From assembly GCF_008298015.1 (NCBI RefSeq), contig NZ_VTPX01000002.1, forward strand, positions 434,001 to 498,000: a DNA stretch of 64,000 bases, given 5' to 3'. Positions 29,691 to 38,531 of this stretch are shown piece by piece. The position numbers and the translations under genes were made by a program. Under the pieces are notes generated by a model. That model was not told where the DNA came from and did no database searches. It saw only the letters and a program-made list of their open reading frames with translations. The stretch's first letter is position 1. The number at the start of each line of letters is the position of its first letter. The DNA is from Salinicola corii (lineage in GTDB: Bacteria > Pseudomonadota > Gammaproteobacteria > Pseudomonadales > Halomonadaceae).

Positions 29691-31045
29691 TGGATACGAT
29701 CCAGAACGTACTGGCGGTCATTGTCGTACTCGGCCTGCTGATTACGTTTCACGAGTTCGGGCACTTCTGGGTGGCCCGACGCTGCGGCGTGAAGGTCTTG
29801 CGCTTCTCGGTGGGATTCGGCAAGCCGCTGTGGTCGCGTTTCGATCGCCAGGGTACGGAATACGCCATCGCCGCCATCCCGCTCGGTGGCTACGTCAAGA
29901 TGCTCGACGAGCGCGAGGGGCCGGTAGCCCCGGCAGAGCTGGCTCACGCGTTCAATCGCAAGAGCGTCTGGGCGAGGATCGCGATTGTGGCGGCGGGGCC
30001 GATCGCCAATCTGCTGCTGGCTTTGGTCGCTTACTGGGCGCTGTTCGTCTATGGCTCCACTACCGTGGCCCCGGTGATCGGCGATGTGACGCCGGGGTCG
30101 CTCGCGGCCCAGGGCGGGCTACAAAGCGGGCAGGAGATCGTCAGCGTCGAAGGGCGCGAGACGCCCTCGTGGACCGAGGTCAACCTCCAGCTTATCGCTG
30201 CCATCGGTGCCAGCGGCGAGCTGGACGTCACGACCCGAGATCCCGCAGGCGGGGCGACTCGAACTCATGCCGTGCCCGTGCAGCAGTGGCTGGTGCGTCA
30301 AGATCCGCCGCAGCCGATGTCGTCGCTCGGAATCACGCCCTGGCGTCCCGAGGTACCGGCGGTGCTGGGCCGCGTGCTCGAGGATAGTCCGGCGAGTCGT
30401 GCGGGATTGCAGGCCGAGGACCGTATCGTCAGCGTCGACGGCAAGCCGATCGCCGACTGGGTCGCGTTCGTCGACGTGGTGCGCAGCCACCCTGGCGCCG
30501 AGCTGTCGCTGCAGGTCGAGCGGAATGGCGCGACCCGCGACGTCACGCTGACGCCCGAAGCGAGGCAGGCGGAGGATGGCGAGAACATCGGCTATGTGGG
30601 CGCTGCTTCCCGGGCGGTCGAGTGGCCCGAGTCCTATCGGCGCGAGATTCGCTATGGCCCGGTGGCAGCTGTTGGGCAGGCGCTGAGCAAGACCGGCGAA
30701 ATGACCTGGCTGACGGTGGACTCGATCCGCAAGATGATCGTCGGCTGGATTTCGCCCTCGAACCTCTCCGGACCGATCACCATCGCCCGTATCGCCGGAG
30801 ACTCGGCGCGTAGCGGTGTCGAGACGTTCATCGGCTTTCTGGCCTATCTGTCCATCAGTCTGGGGGTGTTGAATCTGCTGCCGATTCCGGTTCTCGACGG
30901 CGGTCACCTGGTCTACTACCTGATCGAGCTGGTTCGGGGCAAGCCGGTGTCGGAAACGGCCCAGGCGATGGGCTTGCGCGTTGGCGTGGCATTGGTGGGA
31001 TGCCTGATGGTGATGGCGTTCTACTTCGATTTGATGCGGCTTTGA
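29690..31045 (+). CDS. rseP: Site-2 zinc metalloprotease RseP
   Basis: 451 aa from the ATG at 29690 (overlapping the dxr stop as TGATG; a GTG immediately before is an alternative). This inner-membrane protease cleaves anti-sigma factor RseA-type substrates and signal-peptide remnants. Zinc motif HEFGH is at residues 21-25 in the first helix; the second ligand region NLLPIPVLDGGH is near the C terminus. Two tandem PDZ domains lie between. The position upstream of bamA is conserved. Confidence 0.96.
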   Translation: MDTIQNVLAVIVVLGLLITFHEFGHFWVARRCGVKVLRFSVGFGKPLWSRFDRQGTEYAIAAIPLGGYVKMLDEREGPVAPAELAHAFNRKSVWARIAIVAAGPIANLLLALVAYWALFVYGSTTVAPVIGDVTPGSLAAQGGLQSGQEIVSVEGRETPSWTEVNLQLIAAIGASGELDVTTRDPAGGATRTHAVPVQQWLVRQDPPQPMSSLGITPWRPEVPAVLGRVLEDSPASRAGLQAEDRIVSVDGKPIADWVAFVDVVRSHPGAELSLQVERNGATRDVTLTPEARQAEDGENIGYVGAASRAVEWPESYRREIRYGPVAAVGQALSKTGEMTWLTVDSIRKMIVGWISPSNLSGPITIARIAGDSARSGVETFIGFLAYLSISLGVLNLLPIPVLDGGHLVYYLIELVRGKPVSETAQAMGLRVGVALVGCLMVMAFYFDLMRL

Positions 31046-31120
31046 CGACAGGACGTCGTTGCCGGACGGCGCCGAGAGCATCGGCGCGCGGGAAGACCCC
31101 ATGAGTGGCGAGTGACGAGC

Positions 31121-31148
31121 TTGTCAGTCATAGGGAGAAATGTATAAG
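31121..31148 (+). promoter_or_regulatory. bamA: Candidate promoter of bamA
   Basis: TTGTCA (31121-31126) and TATAAG (31143-31148) are 16 nt apart, in the 149-bp rseP-bamA gap. Confidence 0.5.
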
Positions 31149-31194
31149 GTGCCTGTTCGATACGCGGGCGGACCCCACAGAAGCGACTGATTGC

Positions 31195-33534
31195 ATGAAA
31201 CTCAAGACCATCGGATTGGCAGGACTTCTGCTGGCCAGCTCTCCCGTTGCGCTGGCGGCACCTTTTGAGATTTCGGATATTCGTGTAGAGGGGCTGCAAC
31301 GCGTCTCGGCTGCATCCGTTTTCAACGCTTTCCCCGTCAGCGCCGATCAAACAGTCAATGATCAGCAACTGGGCCAAGCTGCCCAGAAACTGTTCGATAC
31401 TGGGTTGTTCGACGATATTCGCCTTTCCCGCGACGGTGACGTGCTGATCGTCAACGTGGTCGAGCGGCCGTCCATCGCCGAAATCAACATCGACGGCAAC
31501 TCGCAGATATCCGACGATGATCTGCGCAAGGGGTTGAGCGACGCGGGACTGGCCGAGGGCCAGGTCCTGCAGCGCTCGACCCTGGAGGAGATGCAGCGCG
31601 AGCTGGAGCGTCTCTATCAGTCCCAGGGCCGATACAGCTCGAACATCAAGACGTCGGTCGAGCAGCTCGAGCGCAACCGAGTTCGCGTCAACATCAATAT
31701 CAACGAAGGCGAAGTCGCCAAGATTCGCCAGATCAACGTTGTTGGTAACCAGGCATTCGACGACGATACGCTGCGTGATCTGTTCCAGCTCGAGGACAAG
31801 CCTGGCTGGTTCTTCGGCTGGTTCTCCGACGACGAGTATTCTCGCGAAGCGCTTTCCGGTGACCTGGAAACGCTGCGCTCGTGGTACCTAGACCGAGGCT
31901 ACGTCAACTTCGCCATCACCTCGACTCAGGTGTCGATCAGCCCGGACAAGTCTCGCATCTTTGTCACCATCAACGTCGACGAGGGCAAGCGCTACAAGCT
32001 CGACAAGATCAACTTCGCCGGCGACCTGAAAATTGACGAGTCGACCGCCCGTTCGCTGGTGACCGCCAAGCCCGGCGAGTATTTTTCCCAGAGCAAGCTG
32101 ACCGAATCGTCGGAGGCGCTGCGTCAGAAGCTCGGTGCCGAAGGGTTTGCCTTCGCCGATATTCAGGCCGTACCCACCGTCAATGAGGCGGGCGATACGG
32201 TAGATATCACCTTCCGCGTCGACCCGGGCCGGCGTGCCTACGTGCGTCGTATCAATTTCGAAGGTAATACCACCACGCAGGACGAGGTGCTGCGTCGAGA
32301 AATGGTGCAGATGGAAGGCGCGCCGGCCTCGACGGATCAGATCTCCCAGTCGCGTCAGCGTCTCGAACGGCTGGGATTCTTCAAGCAGGTTGACGTGGAT
32401 ACCCGACCGGTGGCCGGCGAACCGGACCAACTGGATGTCACCTACAACGTTCAGGAGCAGCCGTCGGGTTCCATCTCCGCCAGCGTCGGCTTCTCCCAGA
32501 GTGCTGGGGTCATCTACGGTGCGGCGCTGTCGCAGAGCAACTTTTTGGGGACCGGTAACCGGGTCAACATTGGTGCACAGCGAAGCGACACGTTCACCAA
32601 CGTCAACTTCGGCTTCACCGACCCGTACTGGACTCTCGACGGTATCTCGCGTGGTTACAACATCTTCTATCGCGAAACCGACTACGAAGACTCCGATATC
32701 TCGACCTATTCGACCGATTCCTACGGCGGTAACATCAATTTCGGGTATCCGATCAACGATCTGTCGCGGCTGAACTTCGGTGTCGGCCTCGAAAACCTGT
32801 CGATCGATACCTACGACGACACGCCCTCCGAGATCGTTCGGTATACGGACGATCAGGGCGAAGACTTCTTCAACTACAAGTTGACCGCCAGCTGGACGCG
32901 CAACAACCTGAATCGCGGCATCATGCCGACTGCCGGCAGCTATCAGCGCGTCTCGCTGGAGACCGCGCTGCCCGGGTCGGACGCGGAGTACTACAAGCTG
33001 CGCTATCGTGGCCAGAAACTGTTCGAACTCAACCCTGACTGGTCGCTCAAGTTCAGCAGCAACCTGGGCTATGCCGATACGCTGGGTTCCAACGATCCTT
33101 ACCCGTTCTACGAGAACTTCTACTCGGGTGGCCTGGGCTCGGTGCGTGGCTACACGGGCAACACTCTAGGGCCGAAGACCACCGAACGCGGTGACGGCGA
33201 CGACGATACCCTGGGGGGCAACGTGCTGGTCGAAGGTTCCGCGGAACTGATCTATCCGTTCCCGTGGGTCGAGGACCGCCGTTCGCTGCAGACCAGCATC
33301 TTCCTCGACGGCGGCAATACCTTCCTGACTGATTGCTACGAGGTGGTACCTGGCGATGGTCCCTCCAGTTGTAACAGCGGGGTCCATCTCGACGATTTGC
33401 GCTACAGCGTGGGCTTGGGGTTGTCCTGGCTGACGCCGGTGGGGCCGTTGACGTTCAGCGTCGCCAAGCCGCTGAACGAGAAGGATGGAGACGATCCCCA
33501 GGTCTTCCAGTTCTCGCTTGGCCAGACTTTCTAG
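31195..33534 (+). CDS. bamA: Outer membrane protein assembly factor BamA
   Basis: 779 aa from the ATG at 31195, where the signal peptide begins (MKLKTIGLAG...VALA, cleavage after about residue 21). An upstream extension of the frame would precede the signal peptide and is rejected. Five periplasmic POTRA domains (residues about 22-420) are followed by a 16-strand outer-membrane barrel ending in the C-terminal Phe (SLGQTF). The barrel loop-6 region contains GLGSVRGY (the VRGF/Y motif). It is the essential core of the BAM machine; skp follows. Confidence 0.97.
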   Translation: MKLKTIGLAGLLLASSPVALAAPFEISDIRVEGLQRVSAASVFNAFPVSADQTVNDQQLGQAAQKLFDTGLFDDIRLSRDGDVLIVNVVERPSIAEINIDGNSQISDDDLRKGLSDAGLAEGQVLQRSTLEEMQRELERLYQSQGRYSSNIKTSVEQLERNRVRVNININEGEVAKIRQINVVGNQAFDDDTLRDLFQLEDKPGWFFGWFSDDEYSREALSGDLETLRSWYLDRGYVNFAITSTQVSISPDKSRIFVTINVDEGKRYKLDKINFAGDLKIDESTARSLVTAKPGEYFSQSKLTESSEALRQKLGAEGFAFADIQAVPTVNEAGDTVDITFRVDPGRRAYVRRINFEGNTTTQDEVLRREMVQMEGAPASTDQISQSRQRLERLGFFKQVDVDTRPVAGEPDQLDVTYNVQEQPSGSISASVGFSQSAGVIYGAALSQSNFLGTGNRVNIGAQRSDTFTNVNFGFTDPYWTLDGISRGYNIFYRETDYEDSDISTYSTDSYGGNINFGYPINDLSRLNFGVGLENLSIDTYDDTPSEIVRYTDDQGEDFFNYKLTASWTRNNLNRGIMPTAGSYQRVSLETALPGSDAEYYKLRYRGQKLFELNPDWSLKFSSNLGYADTLGSNDPYPFYENFYSGGLGSVRGYTGNTLGPKTTERGDGDDDTLGGNVLVEGSAELIYPFPWVEDRRSLQTSIFLDGGNTFLTDCYEVVPGDGPSSCNSGVHLDDLRYSVGLGLSWLTPVGPLTFSVAKPLNEKDGDDPQVFQFSLGQTF

Positions 33535-33631
33535 TTCAAGCGCGGTGAGTTCGCGGCGTCTCGATGACGTCGCAAAGTCGAATTCAGATGTTTTCAGATG
33601 ATAATTCAGGCTCGTTCCAAGGAGATGCCGC

Positions 33632-34135
33632 ATGCGCAAAATAGCAGGAGTTCTCGGGCTAGGTTTGTTGACGATGGTCTCCGTCCCGGCGATGGCGACG
33701 GAAGTGGGCGTGCTCGATTGGCGCGAGGCACTGATGTCCTCCAACTCCGCCCAGGCATCGATGAACCAGTTGAAGAATCGCATCAGTTCCCAGCAGCAAC
33801 AGGCGGAGTCGTTGAGCCAGGAGCTGCAGCAGCTGCAGCAGCGTCTGCAGAAAGATGGCGACGTGATGTCGGAGTCCGAGCGCAACTCGGTGACCCAGCA
33901 ATTGCGTCAGAAAGGCGGTCAGTTCCAGCAATTGCGTGGACAGATCTCGCAGGCGCAGCAGCAGGCCGAGCAGCAGTATCTGAAAGGCGCCAAGCCCAAG
34001 CTCGATCAGGCTATTCAGCGGGTCGTCGACGAGCATGACCTGGATATGGTGGTGGATCGTGACGCCGTGGTCTACTCGGGTGACAGCCTCGATATCACCC
34101 CCGAAGTGACGAAAATCTTCAATTCGCTCAACTGA
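33632..34135 (+). CDS. skp: Periplasmic chaperone Skp/OmpH
   Basis: 167 aa with a signal peptide (MRKIAGVLG...VPAMA, about 22 residues). The mature protein is a Gln-rich coiled coil (QQQQAESLSQELQQLQQ region) forming the tentacles of the trimeric jellyfish fold, with a C-terminal beta segment (DMVVDRDAVVYSG). It holds unfolded outer-membrane proteins for BamA. The ribosome site is AAGGAGATG upstream. It stands between bamA and lpxD, as expected. Confidence 0.94.
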   Translation: MRKIAGVLGLGLLTMVSVPAMATEVGVLDWREALMSSNSAQASMNQLKNRISSQQQQAESLSQELQQLQQRLQKDGDVMSESERNSVTQQLRQKGGQFQQLRGQISQAQQQAEQQYLKGAKPKLDQAIQRVVDEHDLDMVVDRDAVVYSGDSLDITPEVTKIFNSLN

Positions 34136-34157
34136 TGATTCAATCCGGCGCCCGCTC

Positions 34158-35198
34158 ATGAAGAGAGAGACTTCCCGCTCTTATACGCTTGGCGAACTCG
34201 CCGAGCGTTTGGATGCACGCCTGGTCGGCGACGCGGATCTGCGTGTCGGCGGTCTGTCGACGCTTGCCGATGCCGGTCCGACGGATCTGGCCTTCCTGGC
34301 CAACCGGGCGTACCTGAAGTATCTGGCCGCGACTCGTGCCGGTGCCGTCCTGGTCCATCCTGCGCATGGCGACAGTTGTCCGTGCCCACGGCTGGAGCTG
34401 GAGAACCCTTACCTGGGATATGCCAAGTTGTCGCGGTTGTTCGATCCGCTGGCCAATCAGCCTCTTCGTGGCGTGCACGCGACGGCAGTCGTTTCGCCGG
34501 GGGCCCGGCTCGGCGAGCGCGTCGAGGTCGGAGCCCACTGCGTCATTGAAGACGGTGCCGATATCGCCGATGACTGCGTGATCGGCGCAGGATGCTTCAT
34601 TGGCACCGATACCACGGTGGGCCGCGAATCCCGCCTGCATGCCAACGTGACGCTTTACCACGGTGTGATCGTCGGAGACCGTGCCATTCTCCATAGTGGC
34701 TGCGTCATCGGGGGCGATGGCTTCGGCTTCGCCCACGATGGCACGCAGTGGGAGAAGATCGCGCAGCTTGGCGGTGTCATGCTCGGTGACGACGTCGAGG
34801 TGGGTAGTTGCTCGAGCATCGATCGCGGTGCGCTGGGCGATACGCGGATCGGCAATGGGGTCAAGATAGATTCTCAGGTCCAGATTGCCCACAACGTGCA
34901 GATCGGGGATCACAGCGCCCTGGCGGGATGTGTGGGTATCGCGGGTTCCACTAAAGTCGGTCGCCACTGCCTGCTGGGCGGCGGAGTCGGGCTCTCCGGC
35001 CATCTCACTTTGGCCGACGGTGTACAGGTGACAGGCATGAGCCTGGTCACCAACTCGATACTGGAACCCGGCGTCTACTCCTCCGGCACCGGCTCGATGT
35101 CGAATAGTCAGTGGCGAAAGAACGCTGTACGCTTCAAGCAACTCGACGAAATCGCCAAGCGGTTGACGCGTCTCGAGCGGGATATCCGCGATAGCTGA
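34158..35198 (+). CDS. lpxD: UDP-3-O-(3-hydroxyacyl)glucosamine N-acyltransferase
   Basis: 346 aa. It adds the second 3-hydroxyacyl chain in lipid A synthesis. An N-terminal uridine-binding domain (residues about 1-100) precedes a left-handed beta helix of hexapeptide repeats (VSPGARLGERVEVGAHC onward) and a C-terminal helix. The catalytic His lies in the VIGGDGFGFAHDG region. It is 22 nt downstream of skp. Confidence 0.96.
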   Translation: MKRETSRSYTLGELAERLDARLVGDADLRVGGLSTLADAGPTDLAFLANRAYLKYLAATRAGAVLVHPAHGDSCPCPRLELENPYLGYAKLSRLFDPLANQPLRGVHATAVVSPGARLGERVEVGAHCVIEDGADIADDCVIGAGCFIGTDTTVGRESRLHANVTLYHGVIVGDRAILHSGCVIGGDGFGFAHDGTQWEKIAQLGGVMLGDDVEVGSCSSIDRGALGDTRIGNGVKIDSQVQIAHNVQIGDHSALAGCVGIAGSTKVGRHCLLGGGVGLSGHLTLADGVQVTGMSLVTNSILEPGVYSSGTGSMSNSQWRKNAVRFKQLDEIAKRLTRLERDIRDS

Positions 35199-35259
35199 AG
35201 GGCTTGGGCCCCATGCCCCGTAGCCGCGCCGAAAGGCTGGCGGTCGCCATGTGCGCCTG

Positions 35260-35265
35260 TATAAT
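35260..35265 (+). promoter_or_regulatory. TATAAT -10 element upstream of fabZ
   Basis: A perfect TATAAT lies within 35199-35348, with no good -35 at 16-18 nt. The start site, near 35272, would fall in the left arm of the hairpin at 35263-35325. Confidence 0.4.
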
Positions 35266-35325
35266 GCCCGCCCACACGGGTGAACGCCGTTTTGCCGCCC
35301 TGTGCCTGCCTTCATGGCGGGCATT
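35263..35325 (+). terminator. Long hairpin between lpxD and fabZ
   Basis: AATGCCCGCC (35263-35272) pairs with GGCGGGCATT (35316-35325). Inside, CACACGGG (35273-35280) pairs with CCCTGTG (35298-35304) with one bulge. A U-rich tail (TTTCGTTATTT) follows. It may terminate or attenuate transcripts arriving from lpxD. Confidence 0.5.
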
Positions 35326-35348
35326 TCGTTATTTCAGAGGTTGTATTG

Positions 35349-35792
35349 ATGATCATGGACATCAACCAGATTCGCGAATATCTACCGCATCGTTATCCAT
35401 TTTTATTGGTAGATCGCGTGATGGAAATCACGATTGGCGAGTCGATCGTGGCGTACAAGAACGTCAGCATCAACGAACCCTTCTTCAACGGTCATTTTCC
35501 TCATCATCCGATCATGCCTGGCGTGCTGATCATCGAAGCAATGGCCCAGGCCTGTGGCATTCTCGGTTTCAAGACCGTCAACAAACTGCCGGCCGACGGC
35601 TATGTCTACTATCTGGTCGGTAGTGATAACGTACGCTTCAAGCGCCCGGTCATGCCGGGAGATCAACTGCGGCTCGAGGCCAATGTCATCAAGGGCAAGC
35701 GAGGCATCTGGAAGTTTGCTTGCCAGGCAACGGTTGGTGACGAATTGGCCTGCGAGGCGGAAATCATCTGCGCCGAGAGGAAAATCGCTTGA
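35349..35792 (+). CDS. fabZ: 3-hydroxyacyl-[acyl-carrier-protein] dehydratase FabZ
   Basis: 147 aa from the ATG at 35349, with AGAGG 8 nt upstream; a second ATG at 35355 is also possible. It dehydrates 3-hydroxyacyl-ACP in type II fatty acid synthesis, competing with LpxA for 3-hydroxyacyl-ACP. The hot-dog fold active site is His49 (in [13 protein letters not shown]) and Glu63 (in IIEAMAQ), the same spacing as E. coli His54/Glu68. The stop overlaps the lpxA start. Confidence 0.97.
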   Translation: MIMDINQIREYLPHRYPFLLVDRVMEITIGESIVAYKNVSINEPFFNGHFPHHPIMPGVLIIEAMAQACGILGFKTVNKLPADGYVYYLVGSDNVRFKRPVMPGDQLRLEANVIKGKRGIWKFACQATVGDELACEAEIICAERKIA

Positions 35793-36556
35793 TTCATCCC
35801 TCCGCCATCGTCGATCCCTCTGCCCGACTGGCCGACGACGTCGAAGTCGGTCCATTCAGCGTGATCGGAGCCGACGTCGAGATCGATGCCGGGAGCGTGA
35901 TCGGGCCGCATGTCGTGCTCAAGGGGCCGACTCGACTCGGCAAGCGCAACCGAATCTTTCAATTCGCTTCGGTCGGAGAAGACTGCCAGGACAAGAAGTA
36001 CGCCGGCGAGCCGACGCGGCTTGAAATGGGGGACGATAACGTCGTTCGCGAGAGCGTGACGATCCATCGAGGCACCATTCAGGATCGCGGTGTCACCACC
36101 ATCGGCGACCGCAATCTGTTCATGGCCTATTCCCACGTAGGGCATGACTGCCTGATCGGCAACGACTGCATTCTCGCCAATCAGGCCACGCTGGCCGGCC
36201 ACGTGACCCTGGGGGATTTCGCCATCATCGGCGGGCTATCCGCCATCCACCAGTTCGCCCATATGGGCGAACATGCGATGGTCGGCGGTTGTTCCGCGAT
36301 CACCAAGGATATTCCGGCCTTCATCATGGTCAACGGCAATCCGGCTGCACCCCACGGGCTGAACTCCATCGGTCTCAAACGCCGTGGGTTCTCCGCCGAG
36401 GCGATCAAGGCATTGGGTGAAGCTTACCGTCTGGTCTATCGCAAGGGGCTGACGCTCGAACAGGCCGTCGGCGAAATCGAGAACCGGTTCTCGCTCGACG
36501 AGACGCGCCGCTTCATCGATTCTCTCAAGGTTTCCCAGCGCGGTATCATCCGCTAG
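35789..36556 (+). CDS. lpxA: UDP-N-acetylglucosamine O-acyltransferase
   Basis: 255 aa from a TTG start whose codon overlaps the fabZ stop; GAGAGGA sits about 8 nt upstream and the protein then begins [11 protein letters not shown], the usual LpxA N terminus. It is the first enzyme of lipid A synthesis. A left-handed beta helix of hexapeptide repeats ([18 protein letters not shown]) is followed by a helical C-terminal domain. The catalytic His is in the [10 protein letters not shown] segment. The rare start codon may limit its translation relative to fabZ. Confidence 0.95.
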   Translation: MIHPSAIVDPSARLADDVEVGPFSVIGADVEIDAGSVIGPHVVLKGPTRLGKRNRIFQFASVGEDCQDKKYAGEPTRLEMGDDNVVRESVTIHRGTIQDRGVTTIGDRNLFMAYSHVGHDCLIGNDCILANQATLAGHVTLGDFAIIGGLSAIHQFAHMGEHAMVGGCSAITKDIPAFIMVNGNPAAPHGLNSIGLKRRGFSAEAIKALGEAYRLVYRKGLTLEQAVGEIENRFSLDETRRFIDSLKVSQRGIIR

Positions 36557-36566
36557 GAGAGGGCGG

Positions 36567-37736
36567 ATGCGCGTCTATCTCGTGGCCGGGGAGCTGTCGG
36601 GCGATATTCTCGGCGCCGGACTGATGCAGGCGTTGAAGCGCCGTCACGCAGACATCGAGTTCCGTGGCATCGGAGGCCCGCGGATGCAGGCACAGGGGCT
36701 CGATTCGCTCTATCCCCTGGAAACCCTGTCGGTGATGGGCCTGGTCGAGGTGTTGAAGCACCTGCCTGGCCTGATCAAGGTGCGTCGTCATCTCAAGCGC
36801 GACGCGCTTGCCTGGCGTCCCGACATCATGGTCGGTATCGACGCACCGGACTTCAACATCGGCCTCGAGCGACAACTGCACGATCAGGGCGTGTGTACCG
36901 CCCACTACGTCAGTCCCTCGGTCTGGGCCTGGCGACAGGGACGGGTGAAGACGATCGCCAAGGCGGTCGACGGCATGCTCACCTTTCTGCCGTTCGAGGC
37001 CGACTTTTACGCCGAACATCGTGTGCCGGTCGCCTATGTTGGCCATCCGCTGGCCGATGAGCTGCCGCTGGTCAACGATCGCGACGCGGCGCGGCGAGAA
37101 CTCGGACTTGCCCCCGATGTGCCGACCTTGGCCGTGCTGCCAGGATCGCGCGGCAACGAGATCCGTTTTCAGGGCGAGCTGTTTCTGCGAGCGGCGTCGG
37201 CACTACGCCAGCGCCTCGGTGCGTTGCAGGTGGCCGTCCCTGCCGCCTCTCCCGAACGGCAGCGAGAGCTCGAGGCTCTGCTCGCGCAATTTCCCGATCT
37301 GGCCGCCGACACGGTGATCGTCGAGGGCCGCTCGCGGGAGGTAATGACGGCTGCCGATGCGGTGCTGTTGACTTCCGGCACGGCTGCGTTGGAAACCATG
37401 CTGTGCCACCGTCCCATGGTGGTCGCCTACCGTATGGCGCCCGCCACCTATTGGCTGGCGCAACGACTGGTCAAGACGCGCTGGATCTCGTTGCCAAACC
37501 TGATCGCGCAGGAAACTCTGGTGCCGGAGCTGATCCAGAATGCGGTGACCCCCGAGTCGCTGGTCGAGACGCTACTGCCCTGGTTCGAGGACGAGCCGGT
37601 GCGGTTGGCACTCGAACAGCGTTTCGTGGCGATGCACGCCGAGCTGCAGCGCGGCGCCAGCGAGCGAGCTGCAAGCGCCATCACATCACTGGTCGGGCAC
37701 GGGGTGCTGGGTCTCGAGCTCGAGAATGGTGAATGA
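36567..37736 (+). CDS. lpxB: Lipid-A-disaccharide synthase
   Basis: 389 aa glycosyltransferase (GT19) joining UDP-2,3-diacylglucosamine and lipid X into the lipid A disaccharide at the inner-membrane face. It begins [15 protein letters not shown], with [11 protein letters not shown] and [13 protein letters not shown] (here VLPGSRGNE) nucleotide-binding segments. Length is normal. It is 10 nt after lpxA; the stop overlaps the rnhB start as ATGA. Confidence 0.96.
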   Translation: MRVYLVAGELSGDILGAGLMQALKRRHADIEFRGIGGPRMQAQGLDSLYPLETLSVMGLVEVLKHLPGLIKVRRHLKRDALAWRPDIMVGIDAPDFNIGLERQLHDQGVCTAHYVSPSVWAWRQGRVKTIAKAVDGMLTFLPFEADFYAEHRVPVAYVGHPLADELPLVNDRDAARRELGLAPDVPTLAVLPGSRGNEIRFQGELFLRAASALRQRLGALQVAVPAASPERQRELEALLAQFPDLAADTVIVEGRSREVMTAADAVLLTSGTAALETMLCHRPMVVAYRMAPATYWLAQRLVKTRWISLPNLIAQETLVPELIQNAVTPESLVETLLPWFEDEPVRLALEQRFVAMHAELQRGASERAASAITSLVGHGVLGLELENGE

Positions 37737-38368
37737 GAGAAGCCATGCCATTGAAATCTTCGCCATCCGTCTGGCCGGACATCGTCATCGAGTACGAAGG
37801 GCACCTGATCGCCGGTGTCGACGAGGTGGGGCGAGGGCCGCTGATCGGCTCGGTCGTGGCCGCCGCGGTCATCCTAGACCCCGGGTGTCCGATCGACGGA
37901 CTGACCGACTCCAAGTGCCTGAGTGCCGCGCGTCGCGAAGCGCTCGATCTCCGGATTCGCGAATGCGCGCTGGCGTTCTCCATCGCCGAGGCCTCGCCGC
38001 GGGAGATCGACTCGCTCAACATCTATCACGCCACGCATCTGGCGATGCGGCGGGCGATCGACGCGCTGCCGACACCGGCCGAGTATCTGCTGGTCGATGG
38101 CAATCGGTTACCCGGCCACGCCTGCCCGGGACAGGCCGTGGTCAAGGGCGATCTTCGGCATCCTGCCATCAGCGCAGCGTCGATTCTGGCCAAGGTGGCC
38201 CGGGATGCGCAGATGTTGGATCTCGATGCAAGCTATCCGGAATACGGATTCCGTCGTCACAAGGGGTATCCGACGCCGGAACATCTCGAGGCGCTGGCCC
38301 GTCTGGGGCCGCTGACGGAGCATCGCAGCTCCTTCGCGCCGGTTAGAGAGCGGCTCGCCGGGGTGTGA
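37733..38368 (+). CDS. rnhB: Ribonuclease HII
   Basis: 211 aa from the ATG overlapping the lpxB stop; a second ATG at 37745 with GAGAGAAG upstream is an equally good start. It cleaves RNA in RNA-DNA hybrids and excises single ribonucleotides. The acidic active site is visible as [14 protein letters not shown] (Asp30, Glu31), later Asp in LLVDGN, and Asp in ARDAQM. The position between lpxB and dnaE is conserved. Confidence 0.95.
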   Translation: MREAMPLKSSPSVWPDIVIEYEGHLIAGVDEVGRGPLIGSVVAAAVILDPGCPIDGLTDSKCLSAARREALDLRIRECALAFSIAEASPREIDSLNIYHATHLAMRRAIDALPTPAEYLLVDGNRLPGHACPGQAVVKGDLRHPAISAASILAKVARDAQMLDLDASYPEYGFRRHKGYPTPEHLEALARLGPLTEHRSSFAPVRERLAGV

Positions 38369-38531
38369 GCGCTTCATTTGACCGATAGACCCATTGTGGC
38401 TCGTACCGCCTTTGGGCATGCTTGTCCTGCCGATGCGCTGGCCACGTCGATACGTTAACGGCGTTGCCGTCCGCATGACGGGATCGATTGCCCGATATCC
38501 GAATCCATTCGCCGCCTGACTCGAGTTCGTC

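Noticed and set aside
31105-31194. 30-codon N-terminal extension of BamA
   Set aside because: It would put residues before a clear signal peptide and overlaps the candidate promoter.
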